DNA from: Streptomyces sp. NBC_00289
GTDB lineage: Bacteria; Actinomycetota; Actinomycetes; Streptomycetales; Streptomycetaceae
DNA: 64,000 bases
Direction of reading: 5' to 3'
Assembly (NCBI RefSeq): GCF_041435115.1
Contig: NZ_CP108046.1
Location: 8,928,001 to 8,992,000 of the forward strand
The notes below the pieces were generated by a model. The model saw only the letters and a list, made by a program, of their open reading frames with translations. It had not been told where the DNA came from and made no database searches. This document shows, in pieces, positions 1 to 8,643 of the stretch. Numbering within the stretch: position 1 is the first letter of the stretch; every line of letters starts with the position of its first letter. Both the position numbers and the translations under genes were made by a program.

Positions 1-1338
1 GGTCAGGGTCCGGTACCGCTGCTGGTTCTTGATCCACAGGCCGGACAGGAACGTCGAGTGGGCGAGCCAGCTGCCGGCGCCCGTCACGGGCGAGCTGAGC
101 CAGCCGCTGCGCGCCGCGAAGCCGGCCGCCTTGAGCCTGGCGTCGCCCTCCTTGAGCGTCGCGTCGATCTCCGGGGCCATCGCCGGATCGTCGATCGCCA
201 CCCGGCCGTAGCTCTCGATGAAGGTGAACAGCACGTCCTTGCCGCGCAGACCGGTCAGCAACCGGTCGTTCGGGGTGTCGGCGAAGGCGTCGACGGCGAG
301 CTGCTTCTTGAAGACGTCGGCGTCACCGAGGCCGTCGCGGACGTACTGCACGCGGTTGGCGAGGTACTGGCTGTAGCCCCTGGTGGCGACCGTGACGCCG
401 CCGAACTGCACGCCCATGGTGAAGAGGATGATCCAGGCGGTGCCGAGGACCAGCGTGCCGCGCACGGCCACGGAGCGGTGCCGGGCCATCACGTTCGCGA
501 GCCGCACCATCGCGAGCGCGCTCAGCACGAGCACGAGGACGAGCAGGACGATCAGCCCGATGACCGCGAGCACCTCACCCGAGCGGCCGAACGAGTCCTT
601 CATCCAGTCCGCCGCGTCGCTCAGCAGAACCCAGTCGAAGACCAGGTCGAACGGCCGGGCCAGAGTCTGGCGGAAACCCATGTCGAGGCACTTCAGGACG
701 GTGGACAGCCCGAGGAACGTCCCCAGGACGACGGCCGTGATCCGCCGTGCCCTCGACGGCAGTACGAGCAGGACGGCCGCGAGGAAGATCACCTCGACGG
801 GGAGGCGGAGGAACGACTGGAGATTGATCCGGTCGAGGCGGTTGGGCACGAGGAGCACGACGAGCACCAGCGCACCGGCCAGGATGCTCGTGCCCGCCCG
901 CACGGCACGGGCGGCGCGGGGGTGACGACGGCGCCAGCCGAACCAGCCGGGGCGGGCGGAAGAGGAGGCGGCGTCACCCGGGCCGGGTGGGCCGGTGGTG
1001 GCGGTGGAGGCCGCTGCCTCGTCGCCGGACTCTTCGCCGGACGCGTCGCCGGTGGAGGCCGGGTGCGGGACGACGGCCTCGGCGGCCGCCTTCCCGTCCT
1101 CCGCGCCGTCGGCCGTCTCCTCCGTCGCGGGGCGTCCGTCCGGCCCGTCCTCCTCCGCCTCGGCCTTCGTGGTCGGCTCGGCCGTCGCGCCGGTCGCCTC
1201 CTCGTCAGCCGGCTCCACGTCCCCCGCGGCGCCGGGCTCGGTCACCGCGGGAGCGGTCGAGGCTTCCTCGGCTGTGGTTCTCTCCGATGCGTCCGCGTCC
1301 GTCTTTGGCAGTTGACGAGGGGGCGTGAGGTGCGACAC
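1..1338 (-). CDS. Sulfatase-like (LTA-synthase-type) membrane protein, 3' end outside window
   Basis: This gene enters from the left edge; 446 residues are visible and the C-terminus is missing. I read it from GTG at 1338, with an AAGGA-like site upstream. Residues 1-140 form a low-complexity Glu/Asp/Ala/Thr-rich tail that is probably disordered and cytoplasmic. About five hydrophobic segments follow (near 147-165, 180-195, 203-222, 252-275 and 290-308). The start of an extracellular alkaline-phosphatase-superfamily domain is then visible (LFTFIESYGR near residue 370), which is typical of sulfatases and phosphoglycerol transferases. Family members hydrolyse or transfer phospho- or sulfo-groups at the outer membrane face. 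The substrate cannot be deduced because most of the catalytic domain lies outside the window. The family call rests on topology and the ESYGR-type motif. Confidence 0.75.
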   Translation of the reverse strand, partial: MSHLTPPRQLPKTDADASERTTAEEASTAPAVTEPGAAGDVEPADEEATGATAEPTTKAEAEEDGPDGRPATEETADGAEDGKAAAEAVVPHPASTGDASGEESGDEAAASTATTGPPGPGDAASSSARPGWFGWRRRHPRAARAVRAGTSILAGALVLVVLLVPNRLDRINLQSFLRLPVEVIFLAAVLLVLPSRARRITAVVLGTFLGLSTVLKCLDMGFRQTLARPFDLVFDWVLLSDAADWMKDSFGRSGEVLAVIGLIVLLVLVLVLSALAMVRLANVMARHRSVAVRGTLVLGTAWIILFTMGVQFGGVTVATRGYSQYLANRVQYVRDGLGDADVFKKQLAVDAFADTPNDRLLTGLRGKDVLFTFIESYGRVAIDDPAMAPEIDATLKEGDARLKAAGFAARSGWLSSPVTGAGSWLAHSTFLSGLWIKNQQRYRTLT

Positions 1339-1514
1339 CCGGGGGTCCTTCCGTGCGAAGCCGCTGATGGCACGGCGGACCGGGCCCACAGGGCAGGGCC
1401 GCCAACCTCGCGTACGGCCCCACCCGGCACTCCGTTCAAACGCCCGGGTCAACCGCGCGCAAAGAGTACGCCCCCAGCTCCCGACAGGCCCACCGGTGAG
1501 CCGCTGCCTCGCGT

Positions 1515-3134
1515 CTACCGATCCGCCGAGACCGCCACCTCGCGAGCCCACCGGTAGTCCGCCTTACCGCTGGGCGAGCGCCGTATCGTCTGCGTGATCA
1601 CTATCTGCCGGGGGATCTTGTAACCCGCGAGATGGGTACGGCAGTACGACTGGAGGTCCTCCAGGGAGGGCCGTGGCGCGCCCTCCCGCAGTTGCACCAC
1701 CGCCGCCACGTGGTTGCCCCACTTCACGTCCGGCACCCCGGCCACCAGAGCGTCGTACACGTCCGGATGGGACTTGAGCGCCTGCTCGACCTCCTCGGGG
1801 TAGACCTTCTCCCCGCCGGTGTTGATGCACTGGGAGCCGCGCCCGAGGACGGTGACCACGCCCTCCTCGTCGACGGTGGCCATGTCGCCGAGCAGCACCC
1901 AGCGCTCGCCGTCCTTCTCGAAGAAGGTCTCCGCGGTCTTCGCCGGGTCGTTGTAGTAACCGAGGGGCACGTGTCCGCACTGCGCGACCCGGCCCACCTC
2001 GCCCACGGCGACCGGCTCACGCGTCGCCGGATCGACGACCTGAGTGCGGGAGTTGACGCGGATGCGGAAGCCGCGCTCGGGTCCGGAGTCCTCCGTCGCC
2101 GTGCCGTTGAAGCCGGACTCGGAGGAGCCGAAGTTGTTCAGCAGCATCGCGTTCGGGAGATGGGCCCGGAACTGGCGGCGCACCGTGTCGGACATGATCG
2201 CGCCCGAGGACGACACGCTGAACACGGACGAGCAGTCGGTGCCCTTCATGGGGCCGTCGAGGGCGTCGATCAGGGGCCGCAGCATGGCGTCACCCACCAG
2301 CGAGATACTGGTGACCTTCTCCTTCTCGATGGTCCGCAGTACCTCCTCGGCCGCGAACTTGCGATGCAGTACGACCCGCTGCCCGAAGTTGAAGCCGATG
2401 AACGCCGTCAGTGTCGACGTCCCGTGCATCAGCGGGGGGGTGGGGAAGAAGGTGATGCCCGCGCCGCCGGCCGCGACCCGCTCGGCGATCTCCTGCGGCT
2501 TCCCTACCGGCTCCCCGGTCGGCGCGCCGCCGCCGAGCCCGGAGAAGAACAGGTCCTCCTGGCGCCACATCACCCCTTTGGGCATGCCGGTGGTGCCGCC
2601 CGTGTAGATGATGAACTGGTCGTCGCCCGAGCGCCGCGGGAACCCGCGCTCCGGTGAGCCCGTGGCCTCCGCGTCCGTGAAGGCGGTGGCGGGCACCTCG
2701 GCCGCCCCCGGCGGGGCGGTTCCCACCCGTACCAGGTGCCGCAGTTTCTCCACCCGCGGCAGCGCCGCCGCCACCCGGTCGGTGAACTCGGCGTCGAAGA
2801 CCAGGGCGACCAGGTCGGCGTCCTGGTAGAGGTAGACCAGCTCCTCCTCGACGTACCGGTAGTTGACGTTGACCGGCACGATCCGCGCCTTGAGGCAGCC
2901 GAGCACGGTCTGGAGGTACTCGACGCCGTTGTAGAGGTGGAGTCCGAGGTGCTCACCGGGCCGGATCCCGCTGTCGATCAGATGGTGGCCGACGCGATTG
3001 GCCGCCGCGTCCAGTTCCGCGTACGTCAGGCGGTGCTCCGCGCCCGTGCCGGGGCGGTCGAGGTACACGAGCGCCTCGCGATCCGGCACCACGTCGACGA
3101 CCGACTCGAACAGGTCGGCAATGTTGTACTCCAC
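1515..3134 (-). CDS. Acyl-CoA synthetase, FadD19-like
   Basis: A 539-aa ANL-superfamily ligase that activates a carboxylic acid with ATP and CoA through an acyl-adenylate. The P-loop-like AMP signature (YTGGTTGMPKGVMWR) lies at about residues 177-191. The C-terminal lid carries GGEKVYPEEVE, and the catalytic-lysine motif PSGKADYRW lies near the end. The pattern of motifs resembles mycobacterial FadD19/FadD17, which activate steroid side-chain acids. An in-frame ATG lies 44 codons upstream, but GTG at 3134 directly follows a strong AGGAGG and matches the family N-terminus (YNIADLFE). It is divergent from the hydratase, DUF35 and thiolase operon, so the substrate is probably a branched or side-chain acid destined for beta-oxidation and aldol cleavage. 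The exact substrate is inferred only from this context. Confidence 0.9.
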   Translation of the reverse strand: MEYNIADLFESVVDVVPDREALVYLDRPGTGAEHRLTYAELDAAANRVGHHLIDSGIRPGEHLGLHLYNGVEYLQTVLGCLKARIVPVNVNYRYVEEELVYLYQDADLVALVFDAEFTDRVAAALPRVEKLRHLVRVGTAPPGAAEVPATAFTDAEATGSPERGFPRRSGDDQFIIYTGGTTGMPKGVMWRQEDLFFSGLGGGAPTGEPVGKPQEIAERVAAGGAGITFFPTPPLMHGTSTLTAFIGFNFGQRVVLHRKFAAEEVLRTIEKEKVTSISLVGDAMLRPLIDALDGPMKGTDCSSVFSVSSSGAIMSDTVRRQFRAHLPNAMLLNNFGSSESGFNGTATEDSGPERGFRIRVNSRTQVVDPATREPVAVGEVGRVAQCGHVPLGYYNDPAKTAETFFEKDGERWVLLGDMATVDEEGVVTVLGRGSQCINTGGEKVYPEEVEQALKSHPDVYDALVAGVPDVKWGNHVAAVVQLREGAPRPSLEDLQSYCRTHLAGYKIPRQIVITQTIRRSPSGKADYRWAREVAVSADR

Positions 3135-3217
3135 CGCTCCTCCTGACCCTCGACTGTCGGCTCGCCGGTCATCAGAGCAAAGGGCGCGGCAACTGGGAAG
3201 GGCCCGCGTCAAACAAA

Positions 3218-3234
3218 TCTGACTGACTGTCAGA
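3218..3234. promoter_or_regulatory. Candidate operator in divergent catabolic promoter region
   Basis: Inverted repeat with arms TCTGAC and GTCAGA around a 5-bp centre, in the 165-bp spacer between the divergent acyl-CoA synthetase and enoyl-CoA hydratase genes. Its size and position fit a TetR-type acyl-CoA-responsive repressor. No such regulator gene lies next to it in this window. Confidence 0.5.
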
Positions 3235-3299
3235 AAACCCTTGAAGTGCCTCCTCCGCTCCTGCAACCTGTTCTCGTTCTTTCAGAGGGGAGATGGGCG

Positions 3300-4100
3300 A
3301 TGGGTGGGACGGAACACCTCACCGTGCGGCGCGAGGGCGCCACACTGGTGCTCACGCTCAACCGGCCGGAGGCCAAGAACGCGCTCTCGTTGTCGATGCT
3401 CGTCGGCCTGTACGACGGCTGGGTCGAGGCCGACGAGGACGAGGAGATCCGCTCGGTCGTGCTGACCGGCGAGGGCGGCTCGTTCTGTGCCGGGATGGAT
3501 CTCAAGGCCCTCGCGGGCAGGGGCATGGAGGGAGAGCACCACCGGGACCGCCTCAAGGCCGACCCGGACCTGCACTGGAAGGCGATGCTGCGCCACCACC
3601 GCCCGCGCAAACCGGTGATCGCCGCCGTCGAGGGGTACTGCGTCGCCGGCGGCACCGAGATCCTCCAGGGCACCGACATCCGGGTCGCCGGCGAGTCCGC
3701 GACCTTCGGCCTGTTCGAGGTGAAACGCGGCCTGTTCCCGATCGGCGGCTCCACGGTCCGGCTGCAACGCCAGATTCCCCGCACCCACGCCCTGGAGATG
3801 CTGCTCACCGGCCGCCCCTACAGCGCCCGGGAGGCCGCGGACATCGGGCTCGTCGGTCATGTCGTCCCGGACGGCACCGCGCTCGCCGAGGCCCTGGCGA
3901 TCGCCGAACGGATCAACGCCTGCGGCCCGCTGGCCGTGGAGGCCGTCAAGGCCTCGGTGTACGAGACCGCCGAGATGACCGAGTCGGACGGGTTGGCCGC
4001 CGAACTGAAACGCGGCTGGCCCGTCTTCGACACCGCCGACGCCAAGGAGGGCGCCCGCGCCTTCGCCGAGAAGCGGCCGCCCGTCTACCGGCGTGCCTGA
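3300..4100 (+). CDS. Enoyl-CoA hydratase/isomerase (crotonase) family protein
   Basis: A 266-aa crotonase-fold protein. The oxyanion-hole segment SFCAGMDLKA is at residues 61-70. Two glutamates sit at the positions used as catalytic acid/base in hydratases: E120 in VAGGTE and E140 in FEVKRG. The FEVKRGLFP block resembles steroid-side-chain hydratases of the EchA19 type. I chose ATG at 3300 because GAGGGG precedes it by nine bases; an upstream in-frame start adds an unconserved leader. It is the first gene of a plus-strand operon with the DUF35 and two thiolase-like genes and is divergent from the acyl-CoA ligase. It probably hydrates the 2-enoyl-CoA made in that pathway. Confidence 0.9.
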   Translation: MGGTEHLTVRREGATLVLTLNRPEAKNALSLSMLVGLYDGWVEADEDEEIRSVVLTGEGGSFCAGMDLKALAGRGMEGEHHRDRLKADPDLHWKAMLRHHRPRKPVIAAVEGYCVAGGTEILQGTDIRVAGESATFGLFEVKRGLFPIGGSTVRLQRQIPRTHALEMLLTGRPYSAREAADIGLVGHVVPDGTALAEALAIAERINACGPLAVEAVKASVYETAEMTESDGLAAELKRGWPVFDTADAKEGARAFAEKRPPVYRRA

Positions 4101-4152
4101 GCGCGGCCACCCGTCCACCAGCGTGACCGAGCCGCGAAGGAGACCGCCCGCG

Positions 4153-5124
4153 ATGCCCGAAGTCCTCCAAGCCCCCCTCGTCCTCGAATTTCCCTTCACC
4201 CGTTCCCTCGGCCCCGTGCAGAGCGCGTTCCTCACCGGTCTGCGCGAGCGGGTCGTCCTCGGCGTCCGGACCCGCGACGGCAGGACGCTCGTCCCACCCG
4301 TCGAATACGACCCCGTCACCGCCGAGGAGATAGGCGAGTTGGTCGAGGTGGCCGCCACCGGCACGGTGACCACCTGGGCCTGGAACCACGAACCCCGCCG
4401 CGGGCAGCCGCTCGACACGCCCTTCGCGTGGGTCCTGGTCCGCCTCGACGGCGCCGACACCGCCCTGCTGCACGTCCTGGACGTGCCCGGCCCCGACTCC
4501 GTGCACAGCGGCATGCGGGTGCGGATCCGCTGGGCCGGGGAACGTACCGGTGCCATCACGGACATCGCCTGCTTCGAGCCGTACGACGGTGCCGGCGAGC
4601 GGCAGGACACGGGCCGCACCGGCGCGACGGAGGCCGCCGTTCACAGCGGCGAGTTCGAGAACATGGTCACGGGCATCGTGGCTCCCGCCCGCCTCGACTA
4701 CACCTACTCGCCCGGCCGTGCCCAGTCCGCCTACATCGGGGCCCTCTCCGAACGGCGGACCGTGGGAGAGCGTTGCCCGTCCTGCCGCAAGGTGTACGTC
4801 CCGCCCAGGGGTGCCTGCCCCACATGTGGCGTGGCCACATCGGAACAGGTCGAGGTGGGTCCGCGCGGCACGGTCACGACGTACTGCATCGTCAACATCA
4901 AGGCGAAGAACCTCGACATCGAGGTGCCCTACGTCTACGCCCACATCGCCCTCGACGGCGCCGACCTCGCGCTGCACGGCCGGATCGCGGGCATCCCCTA
5001 CGACCGGGTACGGATGGGCCTGCGTGTCGAGCCGGTGTGGAAGGAGGGTGCCCGCCACCCCGACCACTACCGGCCCACGGGCGAACCCGACGCGGAGTAC
5101 GACACCTACAAGGAGCTGTTGTGA
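4153..5124 (+). CDS. Tandem DUF35 OB-fold / zinc-ribbon protein
   Basis: A 323-aa protein made of two DUF35-like modules. The N-terminal half (about 20-145) looks like an OB-fold without zinc-ribbon cysteines. The C-terminal half (about 170-323) has the rubredoxin-like ribbon with C208, C211, C222 and C225, followed by a second OB-fold. DUF35 proteins partner thiolase-like proteins; in steroid side-chain degradation an Ltp2-DUF35 complex acts as a retro-aldolase. The gene overlaps the next thiolase gene by four bases (GTGA), consistent with coupled expression of a complex. Start ATG 4153 follows AAGGAG by about ten bases. The double-module arrangement is unusual compared with the common single-module DUF35 of about 130 aa. 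Confidence 0.85.
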   Translation: MPEVLQAPLVLEFPFTRSLGPVQSAFLTGLRERVVLGVRTRDGRTLVPPVEYDPVTAEEIGELVEVAATGTVTTWAWNHEPRRGQPLDTPFAWVLVRLDGADTALLHVLDVPGPDSVHSGMRVRIRWAGERTGAITDIACFEPYDGAGERQDTGRTGATEAAVHSGEFENMVTGIVAPARLDYTYSPGRAQSAYIGALSERRTVGERCPSCRKVYVPPRGACPTCGVATSEQVEVGPRGTVTTYCIVNIKAKNLDIEVPYVYAHIALDGADLALHGRIAGIPYDRVRMGLRVEPVWKEGARHPDHYRPTGEPDAEYDTYKELL

Positions 5125-6170
5125 CGCGTGAGATTGCCGTGGTCGCCTTCGCGCAGACCGACCACCGGCGTACGAGTGCGGAACTCTCCGAGGTCGAGAT
5201 GCTCATGCCCGTGCTGCACGAGGTACTCGACGAGACCGGCCTGAAGACCGCGGACATCGACTTCACCTGTTCCGGCTCCAGCGACTACCTGGCCGGGCGG
5301 GCCTTCTCCTTCACCCTCGCCCTCGACGGGGTGGGCGCCTGGCCGCCGATCTCCGAGTCGCACGTCGAGATGGACGGCGCGTGGGCGCTGTACGAGGCCT
5401 GGACCAAACTGCTCACCGGGGAGGCGGACACCGCCCTCGTCTACTCCTACGGCAAGTCCTCGCCCGGTTCGGTGCGCGACGTCCTCACCCGGCAACTGGA
5501 CCCGTACTACGTCGCTCCCCTGTGGCCCGACGCCGTCTCCCTCGCCGCCCTGCAGGCGCAGGCGCTCATCGACGGGGGAGTCACCGACGAACCCGCGCTG
5601 GCCGCCGTAGGTGCTCGCAGCCGGTCGGACGCGGGCGCCAACTCCCATGCGCAGCTGCGCGGTTCGGTTCCCCAGGGGGAGTACGCCGTACGGCCCCTGC
5701 GCACCGGCGACTGCCCACCCGTCGGTGACGGGGCCGCCGCCGTGATCCTGGCGGCGGGGGAACGCGCCCGGTCCCTGTGCGCGCGGCCCGCCTGGATCCG
5801 CGGCATCGACCACCGCATCGAGGCGCACGGCCTGGGGGTCCGCGACCTCACCGACTCACCGTCGGCCCGCCTGGCCGCCGAACGGGCCGGTGCCTTCGAA
5901 CGCCCCGTCGACACGGCGGAGCTGCACGCGCCCTTCAGCTCGCAGGAGGTCGTCCTGCGCCGGGCGCTGAGGCTGGACGACTCGGTGCGCGTCAACCCGT
6001 CCGGGGGCGCGCTCGCCGCCAACCCGGTGATGGCCGCCGGGCTGATCCGCATCGGTGAGGCGGCCGCCGGCATCCACCGGGGCGAGTCCGACCGCGCCCT
6101 CGCCCACGCCACCTCCGGACCCTGTCTGCAACAGAACCTGGTCGCCGTACTCGAAGGGGATCCACGATGA
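5121..6170 (+). CDS. Thiolase-like (lipid-transfer/SCP-x type) protein 1
   Basis: A 349-aa thiolase-fold protein whose GTG start overlaps the stop of the DUF35 gene, with AAGGAG eight bases upstream. The usual nucleophilic cysteine region reads SESHVEMDG here, with no cysteine. The C-terminal loop NPSGGALAANP replaces the GHPxGATG motif. This matches Ltp-type proteins that do not perform normal thiolysis but form retro-aldolase complexes with DUF35 partners. It overlaps the second thiolase gene by ATGA, so the three proteins are probably made together. The most likely role is cleavage of a beta-hydroxyacyl-CoA side chain. This is inferred from family and operon structure, not from a direct substrate signature. 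Confidence 0.85.
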   Translation: MTREIAVVAFAQTDHRRTSAELSEVEMLMPVLHEVLDETGLKTADIDFTCSGSSDYLAGRAFSFTLALDGVGAWPPISESHVEMDGAWALYEAWTKLLTGEADTALVYSYGKSSPGSVRDVLTRQLDPYYVAPLWPDAVSLAALQAQALIDGGVTDEPALAAVGARSRSDAGANSHAQLRGSVPQGEYAVRPLRTGDCPPVGDGAAAVILAAGERARSLCARPAWIRGIDHRIEAHGLGVRDLTDSPSARLAAERAGAFERPVDTAELHAPFSSQEVVLRRALRLDDSVRVNPSGGALAANPVMAAGLIRIGEAAAGIHRGESDRALAHATSGPCLQQNLVAVLEGDPR

Positions 6171-7333
6171 GCAAGGAGCCCGTGGCCGTCGTAGGCATCG
6201 GCCAGACCAAGCACGTCGCCGCGCGCCGGGACGTGTCGATCGCCGGACTCGTCCGCGAGGCGGCCCAACGGGCGCTGGACGACGCCGAGTTGACCTGGGC
6301 CGACATCGAGGCCGTCGTCATCGGCAAGGCGCCCGACTTCTTCGAGGGCGTCATGATGCCCGAGCTCTATCTCGCCGACGCGCTGGGCGCCGTGGGCAAG
6401 CCCATGCTGCGCGTGCACACCGCGGGCTCCGTCGGCGGATCCACCGCCCTGGTCGCCGCCAACCTGGTCGCGGCCCGCGTCCACGGCACCGTACTGACCC
6501 TCGCCTTCGAAAAGCAGTCCGAGTCGAACGCCATGTGGGGCCTGTCCCTGCCCATCCCCTTCCAGCAGCCCCTGCTCGCCGGAGCGGGCGGCTTCTTCGC
6601 ACCGCACGTGCGCGCCTACATGCGGCGCACCGGCGCACCCGACACGGTCGGCTCGCTGGTCGCGTACAAGGACCGGCGCAACGCGCTCAAGAACCCCTAC
6701 GCCCACCTGCACGAACACGATCTCACCCTGGAGCGGGTCCAGGCCTCGCCCATGCTCTGGGACCCGATCCGCTACTCGGAGACCTGCCCCTCCTCGGACG
6801 GCGCCTGCGCCATGGTGCTCACCGACCGCGCCGGAGCCGCCCGCGCCCCCCGCCCGCCGGCCTGGATGCTGGGCGGCGCGATGCGCAGCGAGCCGACGCT
6901 CTTCGCCGGCAAGGACTTCGTGTCGCCGCAGGCCGGCAAGGACTGCGCGGCCGACGTGTACCGGCAGGCCGGCATCGCCGACCCGAGGCGGGACATCGAC
7001 GCCGTCGAGATGTACGTGCCGTTCTCCTGGTACGAGCCCATGTGGCTGGAGAACCTGGGATTCGCCGCCGAGGGGGAGGGCTGGAAGCTCACCGAGGCCG
7101 GGGTCACCGAGCTGGACGGGGACCTGCCCGTCAACATGTCGGGGGGTGTCCTGTCGGCCAATCCCATCGGCGCCTCCGGCATGATCCGCTTCGCGGAGGC
7201 CGCTCTCCAGGTACGTGGTCAGGCCGGAGAACACCAGGTGGAGGGGGCACGCCGGGTGCTGGGGCACGCCTACGGCGGCGGATCCCAGTTCTTCTCCATG
7301 TGGCTGGTGGGCTCACAACGCCCCGACTCCTGA
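6167..7333 (+). CDS. Thiolase-like (lipid-transfer/SCP-x type) protein 2
   Basis: A 388-aa thiolase-superfamily protein translationally coupled (ATGA overlap) to the preceding gene. Conserved blocks include RVHTAGSVGGSTAL at the position of the nucleophile loop, where serine/valine stand in for cysteine, and NMSGGVLSANPIGASGM near residue 325. It is closer in length and motif pattern to the SCP-x/Ltp2-like clade than to biosynthetic thiolases. Together with protein 1 and the tandem DUF35 protein it could form a hetero-oligomeric aldolase or thiolase complex. It is the last gene of the operon; the next gene follows after 82 bases with its own ribosome site. Confidence 0.85.
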   Translation: MSKEPVAVVGIGQTKHVAARRDVSIAGLVREAAQRALDDAELTWADIEAVVIGKAPDFFEGVMMPELYLADALGAVGKPMLRVHTAGSVGGSTALVAANLVAARVHGTVLTLAFEKQSESNAMWGLSLPIPFQQPLLAGAGGFFAPHVRAYMRRTGAPDTVGSLVAYKDRRNALKNPYAHLHEHDLTLERVQASPMLWDPIRYSETCPSSDGACAMVLTDRAGAARAPRPPAWMLGGAMRSEPTLFAGKDFVSPQAGKDCAADVYRQAGIADPRRDIDAVEMYVPFSWYEPMWLENLGFAAEGEGWKLTEAGVTELDGDLPVNMSGGVLSANPIGASGMIRFAEAALQVRGQAGEHQVEGARRVLGHAYGGGSQFFSMWLVGSQRPDS

Positions 7334-7415
7334 AAGGTCCGCCTCACGTGGCCTGTCGGCGTCAGGAACCGATCGCTAGGCTGGCCGCGGACGACGCAAT
7401 CGGGAGGAGCAGGAC

Positions 7416-7658
7416 GTGGCCGAGACCATCATCCAGCAGCAGCCGCTCATGGGCTGGGACAAGCCCGAGCTGGACCTCAGCAGCGCCGAGTGGCACTCGA
7501 GCAGCCGTGGCCGGGGAGATGTCCAGATCGCCTTTGTCGAGGGATTCATCGCGATGCGCAACAGTGGCCGCCCGGAAAGCCCTTCCCTGATCTTCACACC
7601 CGCCGAGTGGGGCGCGTTCGTCTCGGGCGCGCGTGAAGGCGAGTTCGACCTGACGTGA
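7416..7658 (+). CDS. DUF397 domain protein
   Basis: An 80-aa protein matching the small actinobacterial DUF397 family: the WHSSSRG-type motif in the middle, a VAxRNS-like segment (AMRNSGRPESPSL) and a C-terminal FTPAEWGAFVSGAREGEFD. These proteins normally sit beside an XRE-family regulator and are thought to work with it in development or antibiotic control. No XRE gene is adjacent here, so this is an orphan. The GTG start follows GGGAGG by eight bases. A possible -10 element TAGGCT lies about 35 bases upstream. Confidence 0.8.
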   Translation: MAETIIQQQPLMGWDKPELDLSSAEWHSSSRGRGDVQIAFVEGFIAMRNSGRPESPSLIFTPAEWGAFVSGAREGEFDLT

Positions 7659-7918
7659 CCCTCAGCCGGGGGGAGTGAACCGGCGGGCCGCTCCGGGACC
7701 TCCGGGCCGTCTCCCGCGGACACGGCCCCTCTCCGGGGACACGGGCTCGCACACCCTGCCGGGGCCGACGCCGAGCCGGGCCGGCCCCGGAGGGAAAGGG
7801 CCGTCCGTGCGCGGCGAGGACGCGCTTCCGGCGCCGCCCGAGGTGTGAGGCCACGTCTTCCCGCGCCTGCTCACGCCTGCCCGCGCCTGATCACCTCGTC
7901 GGGAGGCGGCGCGGCCCC

Positions 7919-8596
7919 TCACGGCCACAGCAGCTGCCTGCGCCACCCTTCACCGGCGCCGGGACCGGCACCCTCGGCGTCGCGGACGTACAGCAGTCGC
8001 GTGTGCCGCCGTTCCTTGTCGCCCTGCCAGAACTCGACCGACTCGGGCCGTACGGTGTGCAGGGTCCAGCCCGGCGCGACCAGGTCCGGTTCGGCCTCCA
8101 GCCGGGCCAGCGACTCCCGCACCGCCGTGTCACGCTCGGCGAGGTCCGCGAGCGGCTGCGACTGCCGGCCGAGCAGCGCCTCCGCGCGTGCCCCGGCGCC
8201 CCGCGCCAGGAAGTCCGCGGCACTGGCCTCGGCGCTCGCCGGTACGACGGTTCCGCGCACCCGCACCTGACGGGCCAGCTCGGACCAGTAGAACGTCAGC
8301 GCTGCGTACGGCCGTTCGGCGAGATCGCGGGCCTTGACGCTGCCGCCGTCCGACGCGAACTGCCAGCCGTCCGGTTCCACGCCCTTGAGGATCAGCGTGC
8401 GGGCCGTCGGGGCGCCGTCCGCGCCGGCCGTCGAGACCGTCATGGCGTGCGGCTCGCGGACGCCCGCCGCCACCGCCCCCAGCAGCCATTCGGTGAACAG
8501 CTCGGACGGTGTGTCCGGTGCGGCCGACGGGTCGAACGCGGGCAGCTCACCCGCGAACACCTCCAGGCCGCGCAGCAGCAGGCGCAGATCCTCCAT
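7919..8596 (-). CDS. Pyridoxamine 5'-phosphate oxidase family protein
   Basis: A 225-aa split-barrel flavoprotein of the PNPOx family. Motifs include ARTLILKGVEPDGWQFASD (FMN-binding strand), ALTFYWSELARQVRVRG, VEFWQGDKERRHTRLLY and a terminal RRQLLWP corresponding to the conserved RxxP end of PdxH. These make oxidation of pyridoxine or pyridoxamine phosphate to PLP plausible, but the divergence and context do not prove it is the housekeeping PdxH. ATG 8596 follows a strong GGAGGGG. It is divergent from a CGNR zinc-finger gene with a palindrome between the two, suggesting the CGNR protein controls it. Confidence 0.85.
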   Translation of the reverse strand: MEDLRLLLRGLEVFAGELPAFDPSAAPDTPSELFTEWLLGAVAAGVREPHAMTVSTAGADGAPTARTLILKGVEPDGWQFASDGGSVKARDLAERPYAALTFYWSELARQVRVRGTVVPASAEASAADFLARGAGARAEALLGRQSQPLADLAERDTAVRESLARLEAEPDLVAPGWTLHTVRPESVEFWQGDKERRHTRLLYVRDAEGAGPGAGEGWRRQLLWP

Positions 8597-8614
8597 CGAC
8601 GCTCCCCTCCAGCT

Positions 8615-8643
8615 CTAATGGATAGAAGTGAAGCTATCATTAG
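8615..8643. promoter_or_regulatory. Palindromic operator between PNPOx and CGNR genes
   Basis: AT-rich inverted repeat with arms CTAATGGATAG and CTATCATTAG (one bulged base) around an 8-bp spacer. It fills most of the 51-bp divergent spacer and overlaps likely -10 elements in both directions (TATCAT on plus, TATCCA on minus). Most likely the binding site of the adjacent CGNR-type regulator. Confidence 0.6.

Noticed and set aside
58..1557. Long plus-strand open frame opposite the sulfatase gene
   Set aside because: Arg/Gly/His-rich antisense composition typical of GC-rich shadow frames; the minus strand encodes recognisable membrane helices.
7733..7793. CTCCGGGG/CCCCGGAG as a terminator between the DUF397 and PNPOx genes
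   Set aside because: Loop of about 45 bases and competing GC pairings make it unconvincing; the rest of the spacer shows nothing.
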